Shown here: positions 46,452 to 57,500 of the stretch, in pieces
How positions within the stretch are numbered: the first letter of the stretch is position 1
Layout: each line of letters starts with the position of its first letter
DNA from: Azolla caroliniana
Lineage: Eukaryota; Polypodiophyta
Direction of reading: 5' to 3'
Length of the DNA: 64,000 nt
Assembly: GCA_043228905.1 (NCBI GenBank)
Contig: JBHGNT010000020.1
Span: forward strand, 806,001-870,000
Notes under the pieces: model-generated
The model's database searches: none
What the model was told of the DNA's origin: nothing
The model's input: only the letters and a program-made list of their open reading frames with translations
Made by a program: the position numbers and the translations under genes

Positions 46452-46523
46452 GTGCTTGTAGTCCAACGGTTACGATAATTGCCTTCCAAGCAATAGACCC
46501 GAGTTCAACTCTCGGCAAGCACA
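46452..46523 (+). other. Best-preserved tRNA-Gly(UCC)-like sequence of the array
   Basis: Acceptor stem GTGCTTG/CAAGCAC, anticodon stem ATTGC/GCAAT with loop CTTCCAA and T stem CCGAG/CTCGG are all fully paired; the D stem has one mismatch (GTCC/CGAT). The B box reads GTTCAACTC. No TTTT terminator lies within the next tens of bases, so Pol III transcription of a mature tRNA is doubtful. Confidence 0.72.
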
Positions 46524-46848
46524 CAACCTATTATTTACACCACTACTTAAGATGGAAAAGATAAAACTTTACAATTCCCTTCGACAATGTCACGTTGCTC
46601 GAGAGTTTCATTAGGGGAGTGTAAAAACTCTCCAACAATTTGAATTCTGATAAATCTTTCGTCAAACAATTGTTTCTCTAAACTAGTTTCGTTTGTATCT
46701 TATAAGAACGTTAGGGTCACCTTTTGCTCGCTCACATAAAAAATGGTAAAGATTAAGGACTCAGGCATGTAGCCCTACATTTAGGATATTTTTCTTGAAA
46801 GCAATAGACCACGTTTCAACAGTCCGCAAGCGCACGCTATGTGCTTTA

Positions 46849-47364
46849 TGTGAAGAAAAGAGCGGAATATTGCTCGGCCACAACCAAGTCTTGAATCATA
46901 GAAATGGGAATGAAACACAGAAATGGGAAGTAGAGAGTACACATAATATTTACGTAGAAAACCCTAATAGGGTAAAATACCACGGGAGCCCACATACTCC
47001 AAACTATCAGTATATGAGAAAGGTACAATCAGAGACTCTTAGGTAACAACCTCGAGCTCTGTTTCTTCGCAGAGTGGAGGTTACAATAGAGTATCGCTTT
47101 GTATATCTCTCTCTATATATACAACAATTATACGCATACAAACTATGACAACAATTACTAACACCCAAAAGTGATTGCCCTAAGTCATATATATACTTAT
47201 ATGAACTTAGGGCTATTTACAAATATAGCCTCAATAGGCTTACTCAAAACATATTTACAAGTATGTCTTCTCTTCCAGTTCTCATTGGGTCCATCCGATC
47301 AGGTTCTCACCGGGTGCTCTTCATTCATAACCGGATCCCATCCGGAGGGACCGATTTGCCAACA
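46849..47364 (-). repeat. 3' LTR of the host copia element
   Basis: 516 bp. On the minus strand it starts TGTTGGCAAATCGG and ends TTCTTCACA, directly before the CTTTA duplication. The plus-strand ATCTCCCCCTT at 47365-47375 is the polypurine tract read backwards. Confidence 0.92.
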
Positions 47365-47374
47365 ATCTCCCCCT

Positions 47375-48127
47375 TCACTCCGACATGGGATGTTTCGCAA
47401 GCCCGATCCGTTTTCGGCACACGTCTAGTTTGTCGGTTGTCAACACCTTGGTCAGCATATCCGACCCATTCTCCGTGTGGATCTTGGTCAGCACGAACTC
47501 TTGATCTTCTACTCTTATTCGAATCCAGTGGTACCTCTGTTGGATATGTTTCGTCCGAGAATGGTAGGCCGCATTCTTTGCAAGGTGGATGGCACTTTGA
47601 CTGTCGTAGTAGAGCTGGTATTCCTCCTGTTGGATACGTAGCTCTCCAATGAAGTCCTTCATCCAGATTATCTCCTTGACAGCTTCTATAGCTGCCATGT
47701 ACTTCGCCTCCGTGGTTGACAACGCAACCGTCTTCTGCAACCTCAACTGCCACGAAACAACTCCCCCTGCATAAGTCATGACATATCTGGATGTTGATCG
47801 GCTGGTATCCGCATCAGTCGACATATCCGAATCCGTGAAACCATCGAGTTGGGGTTTTCCGGAGCCAAACCAGAAGCACATACTCGAGGTGCCTTTCAGA
47901 TACCGGACTATCCACTCGACCACATTCTTGTGCTCTCTTCCGGGATTGCTCATGAACCGGCTCACTACTCCGATTGCATATCCGATATCCGGCCAGGTAC
48001 ATACCATCGCGTACATGAAGCTCTGGATAGCTTGCAGTTTGCCGGAAGTGTTGATCCGACTGGTTTCGCCTCTGACATGTTGTACTATTGAAGCACCTTT
48101 GTCACGTACTTCTCCTGTGACAACCAC
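47375..48127 (-). pseudogene. Copia RT C-terminus and RNase H
   Basis: A 250-codon frame with MYAMVCTWPDIGYAIGVVSRFMSNPG, then VALSTTEAKYMAA and a C-terminal SRTKHIQQRYHWIR, the conserved end of copia RNase H. It is in another frame than the RT segment 48881-48085, so one frameshift near 48085-48127 separates them. It ends just before the polypurine tract. Confidence 0.85.
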
Positions 48128-48881
48128 AATAGCTTCTTCGACTGGTCTCGGATGAGATCCATTCCCAATATCTGTCTTGCCGGATCCAAGTCTTTCATTG
48201 AGAAGGTTTGGTTCAAAGCCTTCTTCAACATCCGAATCTTGCCTTGGTTTTGTCCAATGATCAACATATCATCCACATATAGGAGGAGTATCAGGAAATC
48301 TCCTCCATCAAATTTCTTCACATACACGCAGTGATCGGCCTGCATCTTGTGGTACCCTTGGTCGGTCATGAAGGAGTCGAACTTCTGGTACCATTGCCGG
48401 GGAGCTTGCTTTAGTCCGTATAGGCTCTTCTTCAGCCAACACACCAGATGCTCCTTACCTTTCTTCTCAAATCCTTCCGGTTGATGCATGTAGATCTCTT
48501 CTTCGAGGTCACCATGTAGGAATGTCGTCTTGACGTCCAGTTGCTCTATCTTGAGGCCCATGCTTGCCGCTATGCCCAATATTGTTCGAATGGATGTTAT
48601 CTTTACTACCGGGGCAAAGCTCTCATCAAAATCCACTCCTTTCTTCTGCTCGAACCCCTTCACCACGATCCGGGCTTTGTATCTCGGTGGGTTTCCGGCA
48701 TCTCTTGGTTTTAGCCTGTACACCCACTTGTTCCGGAGTGCCCTCTTTCCTTTCGACAACTCCGTCAATTCATATGTGTGGTTCTCATGCAGGGAATCCA
48801 TCTCATCCTGCATAGCACTCAACCACTTGCGGCAATGGGTGTCTTTCTTTGCTTCTTCGAAACTTTCGGGCTCCCCCTCAT
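48085..48881 (-). pseudogene. Copia reverse transcriptase core
   Basis: Starts within the region upstream of RT (FEEAKKDTHCRKWLSAMQDEM) and contains RNKWVYRLK, FAPVVKITSIRTILGIAAS, QLDVKTTFLHGDLEEEIYM and the catalytic LLLYVDDMLI. The frame opens in the gypsy LTR and the CTCAT duplication because the gypsy element interrupts the copia polyprotein here. It stops by frameshift at 48085. Its N-terminal neighbour continues beyond the insert at 55025-54846. Confidence 0.88.
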
Positions 48882-49302
48882 TGTCATGATATGGCAAGAC
48901 TCGAACCCATAACCTTACGTTATATGGGTCGAGTTCTTGACCATTACATTATATATTGTAATACGTAGGATATTATTTTCATTTAAGTTTTACAATAGAA
49001 AATTATTGTATATTCCAGATTTCTCTGGAACATTCTAGAAACTTCAGGACTATTCCTAAGAACACTATAAAAAGAGGCACAAGGCATTATTTCGAACCAA
49101 ACTGGTTCAACGCCAGTCTTAAGGCTCATAGATATTTTGTACTTACTCTTCACATAATATATCATCTGTTATCATCATCCTCTCTCTGTCTCGCCTTCGC
49201 TATCTCTCTCTCGTGAGTGTTACGCAGTCCGTCCTCTTAGTACTAATAGTACTTCCCTTCTCTAGTACTAATTCTCTGTTTGTTTTAGTACTATTCTTGA
49301 CA
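48882..49302 (+). repeat. 5' LTR of the inserted gypsy element
   Basis: 421 bp, TGTCATGATATGG to CTTGACA. It contains CACTATAAAAAGAGGC (TATA, near 49060). Read on the minus strand, its first 60 bases look like the 3' half of a tRNA. Confidence 0.93.
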
Positions 49303-49960
49303 GTTTGAACCAATTTTCTCCCTCTAGTCTTCTTTTCGGTTTCCCTCATCCTCTTACCCCTTTTTCCAATATTATGGCTACTGTTAGCACCCAGGAATAT
49401 CAATCTGTTTTTTCCGAGCTACAATGCTAAAAGAAAAATTCGTTGCATTGGAACAAGAAAACCAATGATTGTTAGGGGATCTTCAACGCATTGCTTTAGA
49501 AAAACAGCAAACGCAACAACAACATGGGGAGTTGCAACAACAACTTGGGGAGTTAGCGTTACACGTACAACAACTCGAAGCAACAATCGTAGCATTACAA
49601 CAACAAGGATCAAGTCCCCAAGGACTTCATAAAGACCCCAAGATTGGTCTTCCTGTGAAATTCGATGGAACACACTCACAATTTAGAGGATTCCTTAATC
49701 AGGCACGCTTAGTCATGCAAATGCATCCTTCCTGATACCCCACTAATGCATCCCGAATAGGCCTAATAGGCACGTTACTCAGCGGCTCAAACTTGGCATG
49801 GTTCGCTCCGCTTTTGGAAAAACAATCTCCCTTGCTTAATAACTTTGAAGACTTTATTAGCAAGTTTAAAGCCTACTTTGGAGATACTGACAACATCAGG
49901 ACGACGATCAACAAAATCCAACGATTGCGTCAAGGCGATCGTCCAACCTCTGTCTACGCG

Positions 49961-51963
49961 TGTCACGGACACACCAAGTGCGGACTAAGATAGAGCACAG
50001 ATGATGAGGCTATGACATAGCGATGACGCGAGGAACAAGAGCATAAAGATAGAGATGAAGATCAAGGAGAGAGGATGGGCGAAATGGGAATACTAGATTG
50101 ATATGTCCATGACTGGCGTTGTTCACCTTGAATTCCTTCACGGTGAACTCAACTATTTATACTAAGTGGCATGCATACCTGTTGCACGCATGTGATACAA
50201 TAGAGCATGTAGGCAGTAGGTACGCATGCATGTGCTAATACAAGGGAGAAATTATGCACATGATGCTAGCTAAAACCTACAATGAGGAAGTATATACATG
50301 ATTATATGCTAGATGTGTGGTTTACACATAACACTCGATTACAACATGGTTATGTCAAGAGTTCAAATCTTGACATTATCCCCCCTCCAACGATGCCTTC
50401 CCAAATCGTTTGTCGGCTTAAGGGGATATTGTTGATGAAAATCTTAGATCACCTCCAAAGTATTTTGTAAACCCTAGACAAGGAGTAACCCTTCCACAAG
50501 ACAAGGTATTTAACACCAACGGGCATGAGCGACCATGTGTGGTCCTCGCCTAGAACTGGAACACAAATATCAACGGGTGTGAGCGACCATGTGCAGTCCT
50601 CATCGGGAGCATGAACACCAAGGGGCATGAGTAACCATGTGGGGTCCTTGCCGAGAATTGGAATGGTCCTCGCTGAGAGTTGGAACACGAACACCAACGG
50701 GCGTGAGCAACCATGTTGTCCTCACCGAGAAATGGAACACGAACGAGTGAGCGACCGTGTGGCCCTCACCGAGAACAGGAACATGAACAGGAGTAATCGA
50801 CCATGTGTGGTCCTCACCGGGAACTAGAACAGGAACAACAACGGGCATGAGGAACCATGTCGGTCCTCACCGAGATCTGGAACACAAACAATAGTTGGAG
50901 TGAGTGACCATGTGTGGTCCTCACCGGAGATTGGAACACGAACACCAACAAGCATGAGACACCATGTTGGTCCTCGCTGAGAGTTGGAACACGAACACCA
51001 ACGGGCGTGAGCGACCATGTGTGGTCCTCACTGAGAACTGGAACATGAGCCGCAATGGGCATGAGCGACCATGTCGGTCCTCGCCGGGATGTGGAACATG
51101 AAAAATAACTGGAGTGAGCGACCATGTGCGGTCCTCACCGGAGACTGGAACACGAACGGGAGTGAGCGACCATGCGGCCCTCACTGGGCACAAGAGCACG
51201 AATGGGTGTGAGCGACCATGCGGCCCTCACCAGGAACTTGAACACAAACGTGCGTGAGCGACCATGCGGCCCTCACTGAGAACTCGAACACCAACGGGAG
51301 TGAGCGGCCTTGTGCGGCCCTCACTGAGAACTAGAACACGAACACGAACGGGAAAGAAACTAAAAAATAGAGACAATGATGAGGAGAACTAAAAGCCAAT
51401 GAAAATTATGAGAAGAAACTAGGAGATAGAAACGGCGATGAAGATAGGAAATGAAGCGATGTTGTTGATGGTACGGTGACGATAGTAACTTTAGAAGCAA
51501 GGGCGATGACAAAGACGGGTGATGCTTCTAGGTGGAAGGTGAACAAACTGTCACGGACACACCAAGTGCGGACTAAGATAGAGCACAGATGATGAGGCTA
51601 TGACATAGCGATGACGCGAGGAACAAGAGCATAAAGATAGAGATGAAGATCAAGGAGAGAGGATGGGCGAAATGGGAATGCTAGATTGATATGTCCATGA
51701 TTGGCGTTGTTCACCTTGAATTCCTTCACGGTGAACTAAACTATTTATACTAAGAGGCATGCGTACCTGTTGCACGCATGTGATACAATAGAGCATGTAG
51801 GCAGTAGGTACGCATGCATGTGCTAATACAAGGGAGAAATTATGCACATGATGCTAGCTAAAACCTACAATGAGGAAGTATATACATGATTATATGCTAG
51901 ATGTGTGGTTAACACATAACACTCGATTACAACATGGTTATGTCAAGAGTTCAAATCTTGACA
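49961..51963 (-). mobile_element. Non-autonomous LTR retroelement nested in gypsy gag
   Basis: 2003 bp with 415-bp LTRs (49961-50375 and 51549-51963; I count six differences) and the 5-bp duplication ACGCG (49956-49960 and 51964-51968). The polypurine tract reads GGAGGGGGGATAA on the minus strand next to the left LTR, and a TATA box (TATAAATAG) also lies on the minus strand, so the element points left. The 1.17-kb inside has no gag or pol and is mostly a hairpin-bearing minisatellite. It must rely on another element's proteins. Confidence 0.92.
50515..51350. repeat. ~50-60-bp minisatellite with a hairpin in each unit
   Basis: Around 16 irregular units, most with GAGCGACCATGTGTGGTCCTC followed by a GAGAACTGGAACACGAAC-type stretch and an ACGGGCGT-type end. 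GACCA-TGTG-TGGTC is an inverted repeat in many units. Repetitive minus-strand frames over it are by-products. Confidence 0.9.
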
Positions 51964-52561
51964 ACGCGGTGGATTTTCGTCTACTCCCCTAAGATATCCC
52001 TTGGGATGATCAAGCACTAATGGAGCAGTTCCACTACGGCCTGCGAAACGACGTCAAAGATTTACTTTTAACCTTTCCCGAATAACCAAAATCTCGTATA
52101 GAGGCAATTAGTCGAGCGGTCCGATGCGACAACCGCCTTTTCGAATGATGTTCGGAACGTCAATTTCAAATGGCACGGACTAGGCCAGAGCCCACATATG
52201 CCCGAGTCGTAGCTAAACTGGTTGCACGAGATGTATCTTAGGCAAATACTTTGACGCCGATGGAGATTGACACCATGCGTCGATGTGGCTCGTTATCGGA
52301 AGAAGAAAAGAAACGACGACGTGCAAATCGATTATGTCTTTATTGCGGTGGACTAGGGCATATTGCCATCAACTGTCCCCATAGGCCAAGAAGACAGGTA
52401 AATCAAATCTTAGCCTGTACTAAACCCGAGTCAATTCCCTTAGGAGCATCTGATGGTATTAATAGTATTGATAGCCCAAGTATCTAAAACAAATTTGAAA
52501 TCCTTAGTCAATTAGAGGAAGAGTTAAACAACTAAGTCCAACCAAAATAGGAGCCGTTTGG

Positions 52562-53149
52562 TTGGATAACCCTAGATCTGTGCAGCCCATTAGTGGTTCC
52601 ATTCCCTCTAAGCAAGTTAGCAATGTGTTCTTAGCCCAAGTCATGATTAGTACTAAAAGTACCCCTCTAGTACATGTCTTAGCACTTTTAGATTCCGGAG
52701 CCAATTCCTGTTTCATGGATCAGAATTTTGCCCAAGCTTCTTAGATATCCTTAAGGAAACTTCCTTGCTCCACATCTATAGTAGTCATTGATGGTCATCC
52801 CATTGTTTCTGGGAATATCGTAGAAGAGTTAGAACCCATTCAGGTTGTCCTAGATAACTTTGTGTGTGTGGTATCATTTAATATAATTAGTAGTCTAGAG
52901 CATCCCATTGTCTTGGGATTATCTTGGTTTGAAGTACATAATCTAGTCATAGATTGGAGAACAAGAGAAGTCTGGTATCGACAACCCCGAGAATCTACTC
53001 ATGGAGTTTCGACCATTTCACTGCATCAATTACGCGAAGAAGGACGCAAGGAGTCAATGTTTCTATTTGCAATATCAGTATATCCTTCTAGCACTATTAA
53101 AAAGGAATCCTTAGTTCAACGACACCCATACAGTTGGACATTTCGGTAG
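52562..53149 (+). pseudogene. Gypsy aspartic protease region
   Basis: Contains the catalytic LLDSGANSCFMD and downstream HPIVLGLSWFEVHN with WRTREVWY, typical of Ty3 proteases. A stop near 52741 interrupts it. After about 53100 the sequence passes straight into integrase, so RT and RNase H are deleted. Confidence 0.85.
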
Positions 53150-54345
53150 TACTAAGAAGTTGGATCTAGTGTGACGATCCTTTTGGTGGCCCCATATGCG
53201 ATGTTTTGTCGACGACTATGTTCGGACCTGTGATGCTTGTTGCCGAGAAAAGATGCCACGACATCATCCATATGGCTTGTTGGAATCCTTACCAATTCCA
53301 AGTAAGCCATGGCAGTCCATTTGTTTTGATTTTATCACAAATCTTCCAGTTTCGAAGGGTTTCGATGCTATCTTAACCGTCGTCGATTGATATACTAAGA
53401 TGGCACATTTTGTGCCTTGTACTAAGGCCATCACTAGTGAGGAAACCACAACCCTTGTCATGCGTGAGGTATTTCGGCATCATGGCCTCCTAGACAGTAT
53501 CATCAGTGACCGAGGACCTCAATTCGTCTCCAAATTTTGGAAGCATCTCTTCAAGATGCTCAAGGTCTAGATTGCAACCTCTCCTCCGGCTACCATCCCC
53601 AAACCGATGGGCAAGCAGAACGAAAGAATCAAATGTTGGAACAATATCTTCGGTGTTTTCTGAGTTATCAATGGGACGATTGGGCAGATATTCTCCACTT
53701 TGCGGAGTTTGCATATAACAACGCTATTCACTCCTCGACTCGGGTCTTGCCATTTTACACTTATACCGGTTCTCATCCTCGCTGGTCTGTGATCGACACT
53801 CCGGAGCTACCTACCAATCCTCGTGCCGAGGATCATCTAGAGAGGCTACGCAAGATTCAGATGGATCTATCTATTCATCTTCGTCATGCTCAACACACTC
53901 AAAAGACTTATGAATATCGTCATCGGCTTCCCTCCTCTTTTGCCATCGGAGATCGAGTATGGCTCTAACGTTGTCACATCAAGACAACTCGACCGTGCGA
54001 CAAATTGGATTATCGACAACTCGGTCCTTTCCGTATTATCGGAAAGATTAATGATGTCACGTTCCGCATTGATCTTCCTCCGCACCTTCAGATACATCCG
54101 GTCTTCCATAATTCTCTTCTTGAACCTTATCAAGCCAACACTATTCCCGATCGTGTTACACCACCGCCGCCCCCGCTTGAGTTGGACACTGGCCCAAAGT
54201 ATGAAGTTACTGTTGTCCTTGACTCCAAGTTTGTTCGCAACAAACTTTATTATTTGGTCGATTGGCTCGACTATAGTCCTAGCGAACGTACTTGGGAACC
54301 TGTCAAGCATGTCACCAATGCTCAGGATCTTCTTGCTGATTTCTA
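53150..54345 (+). pseudogene. Gypsy integrase with chromodomain
   Basis: The zinc-binding part (HIGHFG, then CDACC) is followed by the catalytic core with FDFITNLPVSKGFDAI and SDRGPQFVSKFWKHLF, then GYHPQTDGQAERKNQ in another frame. The C-terminus has LGPFRII, then HPVFHNSLLEPY, and ends in a chromodomain (KYEVTVVLDSK, YYLVDWLDYSPSERTWEP). Frameshifts near 53540 and a stop at 53969 inactivate it. The chromodomain is complete and may be a useful lineage marker. Confidence 0.87.
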
Positions 54346-54419
54346 GCAAAAGTATCTGGACAAACCCGGTCCATAATCAACGTTGGCTCATGACATTCGT
54401 CATCTTAAAGGGGGGATAG

Positions 54420-54840
54420 TGTCATGAGATGGCAAGACTCGAACTCGTAACCTTATGTTATATAGGTCGAGCTCTTGACCATTACATTATCTATTGTAAT
54501 ACATAGGATATTATTTTCATTGAAGTTTTACTATAGAAAATTATTGTATATTCCATATTTCTTTGGAACATTCTAGAAGCTTCAGGACTATTCTTGAGAA
54601 CACTATAAAAAGAGGCACAAGGCATTATTTCGAACCAAATTGGTTCAACGCCAGTCTTAAACCTCATAGCTATTTTGTACTTACTCTTCACATAATATAT
54701 CATCTGTTATCATCATCCTCTCTCTGTCTCGCCTTCGCTATCTCTCTCTCGTGAGTGTTACACAGTCCGTCCTCTTAGTACTAATAGTACTTCCCTTCTC
54801 TAGTACTAATGCTCTCTCTATTTTAGTACTATTCCTGACA
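54420..54840 (+). repeat. 3' LTR of the inserted gypsy element
   Basis: 421 bp, TGTCATGAGATGG to CCTGACA, preceded by AAAGGGGGGATAG as polypurine tract and followed by the CTCAT duplication. Confidence 0.93.
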
Positions 54841-54845
54841 CTCAT

Positions 54846-55025
54846 CAGTTAGCAACACGTGCTCTACATCTGGAAATCTCCGGGGGACTCTTCCCTCTCT
54901 GACAGGATATCTTCGTCCTTGGTTTTTGACTGCCGATTCCTCCGTTTGTTCTGAATCCGAATCCAATTCGGGATCTTGCCCGGTTCCAGTGTCTTCTTCT
55001 TCGGGCAGTTCTGCTTCTTGCCCGT
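54846..55025 (-). pseudogene. Host copia integrase-RT linker
   Basis: On the minus strand an acidic linker (EAELPEEEDTGTGQDPELDS) leads into a basic REGRVPRRFPDVEH, the usual stretch between integrase and RT. It is cut off from the RT by the gypsy element and from integrase by a solo LTR. Confidence 0.7.
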
Positions 55026-56127
55026 TGTCGTGAAGATTTTCGGCAACGATGTGAAAATTTCATGGAACGTACAAAATCGAGTGTGATTTTTCACACACAA
55101 TATGAAACAATAATAATGTAGATATTATTTTATATCTTGGTACGAAAAGATGGATGTCTTCAAGAGCTCCCGAATGCATTTTACTACATGTGAAATGTAC
55201 AACTTAGTGTCAAGTTATGTGAGTGTGAAGTTTGAGAAGAAGAAGAGAAAAACAAAACTATGAGATATCCCACATAGATAGGACAAATCAGGATCCCACA
55301 GTATATAAGCAGAGCTAGAACAAATTGTTCTTGGGCTAAACTGTGGCTTAACTGCTCGTAATGATTTTGGATGACCGGATGGCGACGAAACCGGAACCGG
55401 AACCGGGCGGACGGCGATGGAGCCGGATGACGATCGAACCAGGACCGGCACCGGCACCGGAACTAGATCAGATAGACCGGATCACTGGGTCGGAAGCGGA
55501 CCGGATAGACAGATCGATCGGATAGGTTAATTGCGACGATTTCGGTGTGAAACGAACAAAATCATCTAGACTAAAAAACCTATTAGAAATTTGTAATCAA
55601 AGGGATGCAAGCAAGGCTTGAACCTTGCACCTCCAAGATAGGAGGCAGTAGACTAGTTAAGTCATTTGCTTAGAAATGTTTTTTCTATCATTATACTTTT
55701 ACATGTGAATTCTCATATTAGAGCTTGATTGAGTGACATGGTTATCATGCATCACATGTAATGCATGAGAGCCAAATGGCAAACATGCATCACATGCATT
55801 CCATGCATTGTATGCATGTATTGTAGCCTTACATGCATCATATGCATGGGGGCGTCTATAAAAGAGGGGTTGAAAAAGACAAAAGGAGAGCTATGTATTA
55901 ATCAAGAAATTAAGAGGAAGAAAATTCGTTATTCCATTTTTGTTATGTATTAATCTTGTCTCTCAATCTAAAGTCAAGCATTCTATCTTATCTCAAGTTC
56001 TCTCTCCCTCTTTCAGTCTATCTTAAATACTTTCTTGCTAAAGCTTGTGCAAACTTCGAATCCTTCCGGTCCAGAATCCCGGCGGTTCCGCCTCACGATC
56101 CGCACGTAGTGACATATCTTCACGACA
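55026..56127 (+). mobile_element. Solo LTR A (1.1 kb)
   Basis: Ends TGTCGTGAAGAT and ATCTTCACGACA, flanked by the 4-bp duplication CCGT. It has a TATA box (TCTATAAAAGAGG) near 55856 and then a CT-rich U5-like part, so it reads as an LTR in plus orientation. It has no internal domain. It is about 80-85% similar by eye to 57876-58993. A tRNA-like stretch is present on its minus strand at about 55604-55670. Confidence 0.82.
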
Positions 56128-57500
56128 CCGTATCCGGCCGGTTCGTTGAGTTTCATCTAGTTACCGGCTAACATCCAGTTTTCAACCGAGTATATCCTTG
56201 TGTCGGTTTTCATTGGATGATCCAGAGTTCATCACACTCCCAATCGGCAATGGTCCTATCTTCCATGAAGACTATGTCCCGACTCTAGAACACCTTCTTA
56301 TCGACCAGATCCAAGGAATATGCATGGGTTGGACTTCGGATCCAGCTTTGCTCCCTTGTCCTTTGTAAGATGCACATATGCAAGACACCCGAACACCTTC
56401 AGATGTCAATAAGACACGTCCTTACTAGTCCATACTTTTTGCGGTGTGTCTCCATCTAAGGTACTAAGGGTGATATGTTTATCACGTAGGTCACCGTCGT
56501 CAGCGGCTCAGGCCAAAATGTCTTGGGTAACTTTGCATGTGCCAACATGCTTCAGACTCTCTCCATCACGGTCCGGTTCATCTGTTCGGCCAACCTGTTT
56601 AGTTCCGGCGTCTTCGGCACGGTAAATTCGAGCCGGATTCCCTTCGACCGGTAGTACTCCAACTGACCCTTGTATTCTCCTCCGTTATCTACTTGAACTG
56701 CCTTCAGCTTCCGACCGATTTCTCTTTCCACTCTCGCATGGGGTTCCTTGAAGACATATAACACTTGATCCTTCGTCTTTAGTGGTGAGACCCACATTTT
56801 CTGGTTGTGGTCATCTATGAACGCCACGAAGTACTGTGCTCCGGCATGTGACCTCGTGTCCACTTGACACACATCAGTATGCACCAACTCCAGTGGTGCA
56901 TTCCGTCTCATCGGTGGTCTTGACCGGAAGGAGGTTCAGTTTTGCTTGCCGGCAAGACAATTGGTGCACTTCTCAAGTTGCACGTCCTTCACCGGAATGA
57001 GATTGTCTTTGGCAAGTCTCTTCATCCCCTTCTGGCTCATATAACACAGTTTCATGTGCCATAGCTCACCGATAGTGTTAGATGCTACGTTCACTTCTTC
57101 CCGGCATATCCGGGCATTCATCAAGTACAGTGTGTTGACCTTCCGGACTCGAGCCACTATTAGGCTCCCTTTGTTGAACTTCATGACTCCGTTCCGGATG
57201 CTACCCGTGTAGCCTTCATCATCTAGCCGACCGGCTGATATCAGGTTCAATCGAACTTTCAGAACGTGTCAAACATCCTTCAGCAGCAACTTGCATCCGG
57301 TTGATGTCGTCAACAACACATATCCTATGCCGACAAGTCAACATGTACCTTCATTCCCCATCCAGACACAACCAAGATATCCGACTATGTAGGATGAGAA
57401 GCATCTCCGGTCCGGTGTTAGGTGGAACAACGCTCTGGAATCGACAACCCACGTTGTCTCGTTGCCGACAAGGTTTAACTCATTCTCCTCGGTAATGAGC
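56128..57500 (-). pseudogene. Host copia protease end, pre-integrase and integrase
   Basis: On the minus strand: a protease motif mutated to WVVDSRA (normally DSGA), a pre-integrase zinc region (LWHMKLCYMSQKGMKRL, then CTNCLAGKQ), and an integrase core with LELVHTDVC, FIDDHNQKMWV and VDNGGEYKGQL. The C-terminal stretch contains FMEDRTIADWE before solo LTR A interrupts it at 56127. Multiple frame changes make it inactive. Confidence 0.85.

Larger units (their letters stand above)
43986..46848 (+). repeat. Tandem array of ~0.9-kb units with tRNA-Gly-like sequences, left part
   Basis: Long units repeat with class-1 tRNA-like segments at 44588, 45528 and 46452 (spacing about 940 and 924 bp) and more decayed class-2 segments at 44190, 44919, 45127, 46070 and 46762. 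Shared landmarks are AAAACTCTCCAACAAATTGAATTCC, CTATGTGCTTTAGAGCAGTACTTCAAT and GTAACAATTGGTAAAGGTTAAGGA, given here in part. A partial extra class-1 copy is at 45746. No protein is encoded. Retrotransposons have split the array; it resumes at 60020-60148 and 62991-64000. Confidence 0.85.
49374..52487 (+). pseudogene. Gypsy gag, PEG10/sushi-like, split by a nested element
   Basis: From the ATG at 49374, with several stops. A glutamine-rich coiled coil is followed by a Gag with PVKFDGTHSQFRGFLNQ, IGLIGTLLSG and LAWFAPLLEKQSPLLNNF, a pattern I associate with sushi/PEG10-type Gag of fungal and animal Ty3 elements. At 49960 it is broken by the nested LTR element and resumes at 51969 with WDDQALMEQFHYGLRNDVKDLLL. 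It ends in a zinc knuckle [14 protein letters not shown] near 52336-52377. Confidence 0.85.
48882..54840 (+). mobile_element. Ty3/gypsy chromovirus inserted in the copia host, RT deleted
   Basis: 5959 bp with 421-bp LTRs (48882-49302 and 54420-54840), TG/CA ends and the 5-bp duplication CTCAT (48877-48881 and 54841-54845). The LTRs differ at roughly 20 or more positions, so it is older than the element nested inside it. Without that insert it is only about 3.95 kb, because reverse transcriptase and RNase H are missing between protease and integrase. Gag is split by the nested element. Confidence 0.93.

Noticed and set aside
43986-46848. CRISPR-like array (regular repeats)
   Set aside because: Units are nearly 1 kb, diverged, and tRNA-derived, in eukaryotic context with no spacer/repeat structure.
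47263-47652. Plus-strand frame across the copia LTR and RNase H
   Set aside because: It is antisense to a recognisable RNase H and runs through an LTR boundary and polypurine tract.
50449-51199. Minus-strand frames with repeated VPV-EDHTWSLTPV-like peptides
   Set aside because: They are the minisatellite read in several frames inside a non-autonomous element; frame and length vary between units with no conservation argument.
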